Below are positions 38,301 to 45,708 of a stretch of DNA of 64,000 nt, one piece after another. The DNA comes from Macrocystis pyrifera (taxonomy: Eukaryota; Sar; Phaeophyceae; Laminariales; Laminariaceae). The position numbers and the translations under genes were made by a program. The stretch's first letter is position 1. Every line of letters starts with the position of its first letter. Under the pieces are notes generated by a model that made no database searches, had not been told where the DNA came from, and was given only the letters and a program-made list of their open reading frames with translations. The stretch is from the NCBI GenBank assembly GCA_031763025.1, contig JASSKH010000025.1, positions 8,981,665-9,045,664 of the forward strand, in the 5' to 3' direction.

Positions 38301-41300
38301 TGGGAATAAAAAGGAGCTGTATTCGATCCCTTTCGAATACAAGTGCTATAAGGAAGCACGTGTGCATCGTTCGGCTGGCGATTCGAGAAAGCCGAGTGAG
38401 AATCCCAGATATGGGTTATCTCACCGTCATATATTTGAGACCTTGTGCGGGGAAATCAATCATGTGGACGCCATATCTCTCGGTGGATGTCAAATTAGGC
38501 GAAGGCAGGGGATATCCGTCGTTGGGACCGTGGCTCAAGGAATGTTCCACACAGAGTGTAACCTACATCATTGATCGGACGCTCGTGTGGACTGGCGTAT
38601 CGAACTATTACGGGGGTCCATAGTTAATAGGACCTATGGTACACATAAAAAAACTTTATATTTACCCATTTGTACCAACAATATTTGGTCCTGTTTACTA
38701 GGGTCCCCCGTAATATCTTCCGCGTTCGACGGCAATACTCGCGTATGAGCGTTCTCGATGTTCTCCGCCGACGTCAACACGGACTCCAGAATGTTTGTCA
38801 TCGGCGACTGCGCTGCAGAGTCGGTAGCACTGCCGTCACGTTCGGAGTCAAACCGTTCCCAAATGACTTCGAAAAACGCCGGATAAATTCAAAAAATGAT
38901 TTCTGGTCAGCCCAGTGCTTGTTGGCCAGCCTAAGCTCTAGCGCTCTAGCTTTTTTTGTAGTGCGATAGGTCTATTGGCGCAGGTGCTACTACTGTGTTG
39001 CAGTAGGTCTGTTGGTGGAGCTACTGCACTAGTGCAGTAGGTCTATTGGTGCAGGTGCTAGTATTGTTCTCCTGGTAAAAGGCAGCGGGCTTGTTGGTGG
39101 GTGTCCAATTGTAGAGCAGTAGGTATGTTGATGACTGCGTTGGGGTGTCGGTATCATGGGGCGGTCCGTAGTCTTCAGGGAGGCAGTGGGGCAACTGCTG
39201 CCTCTGGTCTGCAGAAACCAAGAGTAAAAATTGTTGTCGAAATACTAGCGAAGCGAGTTCATAGTTTTCGCACCCGCTCAGACATGCAGGGCATGCCTTA
39301 CTATTTACCTGGTTGAAGACGGAAATCGGCGGCATCCCTTCGAATATCTCCGAAAATTCGTTTCAACTCAGCGTTCAACATGAAGCAAAGAAACAAAACT
39401 TTACAAAAGGCTTTCTCCGGAAATCCTCGCCCGTACTCTGCTATGAACACCAACCGTGGAAAGCGCGCTACGGTCGAGGTATACGGGACTTTTTGGCTGA
39501 AACGTTTTCCTGAACGACGGGGCTCTTCTTAACACTAAATCGTCCGAATTTTTCGTTTCTTGTGTTGCAGCATTTTTCGTTGTGTGTTTGTTGTTAGGCC
39601 ATGGAATAAATCGCCCGGGGCACGTAGCACTTACACCTTACATTTTGGGTGAGGTGTAGCACTCCATGAATAAAGTGGTGCGAGGAGCCTCAGAACAAAA
39701 ATAGCGCGCCTGTATATACCGCAGCATGCGTCGAGCATTTTGGAGTCTGGCGTGACCATCAAACGGAGTAGCTTAGTGTGACGAGCGTTGAGGGAGCGTT
39801 GAGGTCGCGCAATGGGGTGCAATCGTTTTTTGTTTGTTTGTTCGGTCAGCGCTTGATCTTTTTTTCGAGAACAACGGGAACGTTTGCCAATACTCGTAGC
39901 CGGAACAGTCGTGTTTTTTTTCTTCTTCGGGAATGTTTGGTCGAGAGAGAGAGAGAGAGGGCAACGGGAATGTTTGCCAACAGCCGGAATAATCGTGTTG
40001 TTTTTTTTTTTCTTCGGAAATATTTGGTCGAGAGAGAGACAGAGAGAGGGAGCCTTCCAAAAACATAAGTGTTGGACCGTTGTCGAAAACGCCCTCAATA
40101 GCGCGGGAGAACGATCGCACCCACCTCAGTGCAAACTCCACGCTGATTACGGCAACCATAGTTCTGACTTTGATATGAAACATCAAATGGAGCTTGTATT
40201 CCCGGCCAGAGTTGACGACAGTATGGCGTGCCCTTATCATTTTTTTTTTCCTTTTAGAGTTGGCGCCTTAATTGCTGAGCCCCCCACACCAGGAGATCAA
40301 CCATCTCACCCAAAAACATAGCTTGGAAGAAGTTTGCTCTCGGAACCGGACCAAATATTTATGTGCGCTTCCGTCGTCCTAAACGACTTTTTTTTTTTCT
40401 GAGACAAAAATGTCATGCTGACCAAAGGTACACAAGAAAAAACCAAATCGAAACCCCAACTTTTTATAGTCTCAGTCAAAACAGTAGGGGGGGGGGGGTG
40501 GGGCGTACTCGTTGGTTGCTTGCCCCATTAACAGTCATTTGACCATTTACCACGCATCCCCTTTTAGACAGAGCACAGGGTGGGGAGGGGATACTAAAAT
40601 GAAGCAGACAAGACTGCAGAAAAAACATGTTTTAAAAAAAAACAATTGACGGAAACTCTCAACCCGCTTGTAGGTAGTTTTGTTTTTCAATTCCGCCGTG
40701 GTGGCGAGTGGGGCTCCGTCTCCTCTTCTTTTTTTTTTTTTTAGTCTACCCCTTTGCTGACCCGGTAGTTGCTGGATTGAGGAGAGAGCTCAACCAGCCA
40801 GATGAATGTTGAGCCTAAACGCGCTATAAAGCCTGTCGTGGATCGAGTCTCTTGCTAGAACTGCAGTATGTACGACCCTTGGTTGGTGCAGAGTATCGTG
40901 GGGAGGGCGATAGATAGGGTGCACTCGATAACATGCATGGCCGTAGTCGTGAGGTGTTGGGCGATGGGGGGGGGTGTACTGCCGCCTTTGACCGGGAAAG
41001 GATGATAAATTAGTTTACACGGCGGACAGATGCCGATTTCCAGCACCTTCTATTACGGGGGTCCACAGTTAATAGGACCTATGGTATACATAAAAACCTA
41101 TATATTTTACCTATTTTTACGAACGATGTTTGGTCCTATTTACTATGGTCCCCCGTAATACTTAGAATTTGACTGGTGTGCAATGTCGTGCAGGATTTAC
41201 GTTCTATGTTTTGCTGGTGTGAATGAAACGTGTCCGAAATTCTGATTATACGGCTCCTACCCAAAGATGCCAGGAGACAGCACTTTCGCCCGTTGACAGA

Positions 41301-44300
41301 CAGCAACTTCGCCTTGGCCTGCGTTGACCGATTGTGACACCAATCTACTAGGGTTTAGTGCAGAACGACCGACCCTGAACCCTTGACGGCGCACGCTTTT
41401 GCCTGGCTTGACATGTCTCCTGACATCTTGGCTCCACCGGGCAGCACGAGCTATAGATCATACAGGTAGTGACATATTAGGAATCTACACCATGAAGTAG
41501 GAACTGATGATGTGTCAGATGAGTTACGTAATCATTTGGTCCTTTCGCTGACTGTGATGCCTGTGTTTCCGGAAGAGCGTTTTCTTAAACCCTTAAACCC
41601 CCGCCACGATGACCCAGGACTATTTTCTACTATGACGGGGGACCATAGTAAATAGGACCAAATATTGTTTACAGAAATAGGGGAAGATTTAGGTTTTTGT
41701 GTTTAATGTAGACCCTATTTACTACTGTATGGTCCCCCCGTAATACTACCGTATGTTTCTGCAGGTAGCATGCATAGTGCGTCGGGCAATAACTTGCTTC
41801 GAGTCGGGTGGGTGTCCAAACGATACCCACAATTGGCGAAGGTCCAGCGCTCCCCATCTAAGCAACCGGTGTCGAAAGGCCGATCGTGCAACGCTGCCCC
41901 CGAAAGGGCAGTAATCGCACCGCATATTCACGAAACGACACAGCGGAGCCAAAGAATGCGCGCCTCAGCATGCTTTCGTGGAGCGACGGAACTCGTTTTT
42001 TTTTAATGATTCAGCCATATATGTAGGCGGAAGGGTAGTATATCGACGACCTGTGCTCGACCTTGTTCCAACGTAGTAGCGCCCCCCCCGCCCCCCCGTG
42101 AAGGGCGGCCTGCCTGCCGAGGCATGAGAAAAAACAGACTCTGGAAGGAACCTGTTGATCAATTGTTTTCCGTTTTTTTTCGCTGACCGGATTGATAGGA
42201 CGTGTTAAGGCTGCTTTAACCCCTCTCAGAATTGGAGAAACGATATTTCGGGGACAAGCTACTTGTAAGTAGTGTTGAGATTTCGTTCGGTGAATTTTCT
42301 ATTTTTTTCTCTGGATTCCCCTTTTTCGCTGACTGGAAGATTTCATCGAGGCTGCATTTCTGCTCCTGACCACCCCCCCCCCCCCCCCCCGTCACCTTCA
42401 TCGCTAACTGGAGAATGTTGCCCCCACCCCCCCGCACCCACGATGCAGTTACATAGTAAACCCATTGCCGTCTCTGGAAGTGGCCACTCCGGAAAATAAA
42501 TCAATTCATCGATGCTGTCATCCATATGCAAGAAAGTCCGCCTGTACAGCTGTTCGCCCAACACCTCGCGGCGCTTCGCGCTTGGTGCAAGCAATGTTTG
42601 CCTGTTCGGTGAAAACCCGCCGTGCTTTGTAGGGATGCGAGGGTCTATGGTCATACGACTACGGCCATGCATGATAATGAGTACACCCCCCCCCCCCCCC
42701 CCCCCCCCTCCCTCCAATTCTCCCGAACTCTATCTGGGATTTTACTGTATTGTTCACGATCGAAGTTGTTCATGTGAAAATTGATACGTCCTCCCATTTT
42801 TTACCTGACTGGAACATGTTACGAATTGAGGCTGTCTTTTTCCGTCGCTTATTTTGAACCCCCCCCCTCGCCCCCCTCCCGCCTCCTCCCCGCTTTATTC
42901 CCTCGAACCTCGATCTGGGGCGTTTGATAACATTGTTATTCACCATCGATCGTTCGAAAGTGTTCCGACACCCGCATTTGGGAGATCTTGGGCATGGTCG
43001 GGCTGAAAACAACCGTGACGGACCTGCCTCTGGGGCTGATCACTAGCGTCAGCGAAAAGGGGGGCAACTGGAGCGCGGGCCAGAGGCAACTGCTCTGCGT
43101 CGCCAGAGCCATGGTGAACCAGCCGGGCGTGCTGGTGTTCGACGAGGCGACAGCGAACGTGTGAGCGTGAACTTCATGTGTGTCTGGGTTTTTTTTTTTT
43201 TTGTTCCACCATCCTTTTTTGTTTGTTTGTGTGTGTGCGTGTGTGTGTGTTTTGTTTTGTTCCATCTTCGCCATTCTTGCCCCTTCCCCCTCCTAATCCT
43301 AACTCACATCCGTGGTCACATGCGGTAGTAGGCTCTTCTCCCCCCCCTCCTCACTCCAAACACGCCTTGCCGTTTTTTTTTTAATCGGGAAAAGAGTTCA
43401 GCAACTTCTTCCCTACGGGGCGAGGAAGCCCGTAGGAGGTGTAGCGGTGGACCTCTCCCACAGTTCACCACGAGTTTTTATTTTACACGACCGCTTGAAA
43501 TGTTGGGGGCCTCTGGCAGAAGAATCCTTCCCTGCAGGACGTGGAAACCCATATATATATATATAAATTGTATATATATGGGGAATGTAAGCGGTGGGCA
43601 TGCCCATAGTTCACTGCTATTTGGCCGAAGCGAGTTGCCAATGTACACGGCCGTCTGAAATATTGGGGGTCCCCGGAAAAAAACATCCTTCCCTGTGGGG
43701 CATGGAAACCCGGCGAGGTATATGGCGATGGACCCACCCATGGTCCACTATTATTATTTTTTTCGAGCGAAGCGAGTTGCTAGTTAGCACGGCCGCCTGA
43801 AGCGTTGGGGGTCTCCGCCGGCAGAGGAATCCTACACGCGGGGCGTAGAAACCCAGTGGATCTTCTCATGGTAGTTCGTTATTTTTGTTCGAGCGAAGGG
43901 CTGCTATGTTGACAAACGCCTCCTTAAAGTATACCGGTACGAAGGATGTAGGGAACGCCTTACTTTTTCGCCGGGTGAACGAAGGGGGGAGATCCTATCA
44001 AGAATATCGTGAGGAGTAGGAAAATCTGCGTCGTTCGTGCGACTGAAAATCTCCGAAACGCACGTGTACCTGGTAATTGTTTTTTACGGTCTTGAACCAA
44101 TCAAACCAAATCAAGCCGATCAATAAAGATGGGTGCTACGACATATGGGTGGGTGTTGCACCTCAGCCCTTTCTTTGGACAGCGGTCCCGTTTCGGGCAG
44201 AAATTACTTGGAATTTGAGTGGATGGTCCCTCTAAAACGGGACTGCAGTCCTGAAAAGGTGAAAAAAAAGCTGAAACATTTCTGATTTTAGACGCGAGTT

Positions 44301-45674
44301 CTCGACTGAGGGATTTATTTCCCAATAATAGATTTGCTTTAGTTTTTTTTTTTTTTTTCCGGCGTCGTTTTACGGTAGGAACCCGCTAGGCCATGGGGTC
44401 GCTTGCTCATCGGAGCAAGCGTACACTTTTTCTTCCTCCCAAGATTTTTTTTGGGTGATGTTTGTAGAGAGCTTCTCCGGTTGCTGTTGCCGTTGCTGCT
44501 CTCGCGTTAACTTGTCGCCGTAGTGCAACGTGTGGTCACAGGACAAACCCCAACCACCCTAGAGAAGACCATTGCCGCCTTCGAGGAGGGGAAAATAAAT
44601 AAATAAATAAACTTAAAAAAAAAACGGGAAAAAAATAACGCACACCTACTGCTGTAGAACAGCAGTAGTAACCGAAACGAATCGTTATACCTCAAGGCGG
44701 AAATAAACGAGGAGCCCCAGGAAATTGCAGCGGCGCCTCGCCCCTAAAACGCAGCATGCGTATTGCATCTCTTATTTCGGGGGTCCATTAGTAAATAGGA
44801 CCTACGGTACACACAAAAACCTATATATTTTTATTTTTTTACTAACAATATTTGGTCCTATTTACTATGGTCCCCCGTAATAGTAGCTGCAAACCTCCAC
44901 TAGGGTGAGCGAGTTTCCCCGGCGACGTCTTGCTCATCGGATGCAGGCCAGACAACGATCGTTCCCGCTCCATGTTCAAAATATTTCAGGGCGTAGGTAG
45001 GCCGATTCCCGATCTGCGTGATCTCGCTTGATGCTGTTTTTGGCGTGTGGGAGCCGCGTGCAATCTGCGTATGTCTACGAGTATACCATCAACATATTTC
45101 CTGAGTTCGGCCTGTGCTCCGTGCAAGGACCCCGCGCCGCATCTCATAACGACAATGTAGGATCTACTACGTATAGTGGCGGAGGGAGGTAGATAGTTAT
45201 AAGTCCGGCTTGTGGCTATCTCTTTGGGGCTCTCGCGCGCCGCGCCTTTTTGCCTTGACCGCGTTCGTAAGCATCGTGCTAGGGGAACGGGGGAAAAAAA
45301 AATGCTCTCGCGCGCTTCGCCTCTTGAGCGGAAAGTCGCCCCTTGAAAGCACCTGCTATTGTGCTCTCACAAGATGCAGAACTGGTGTCGTCGGCCTAGT
45401 TTCCCCCCCCCCGAAATGTAACTGTCGCAGGGAATTTACAGCGAGAGCGGCAGCAGCACCCAGGCGAACAGAGAGCTATCCTAACGCTGGGGGAGGGGGG
45501 GGGGGGGGGGGGGAGAGGAACAAGTAACAGCAGTATCGATTCAACGCCTGGGATATTGTTGCTTATATCGCCCACAATGATTGCCGTTGTTTCGTTTGGT
45601 ATTAGCGACGAAATTTTCTTGAGCGCCGATCGGTGCGATTTCCATTATTGTGGCGGCGGCGGCGGCGGCGGCGG

Positions 45675-45708
<34 letters not shown>

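Noticed and set aside
41498-41530. CTGATGA word suggesting a hammerhead ribozyme
   Set aside because: No GAAA core segment or flanking stems follow in the needed positions.
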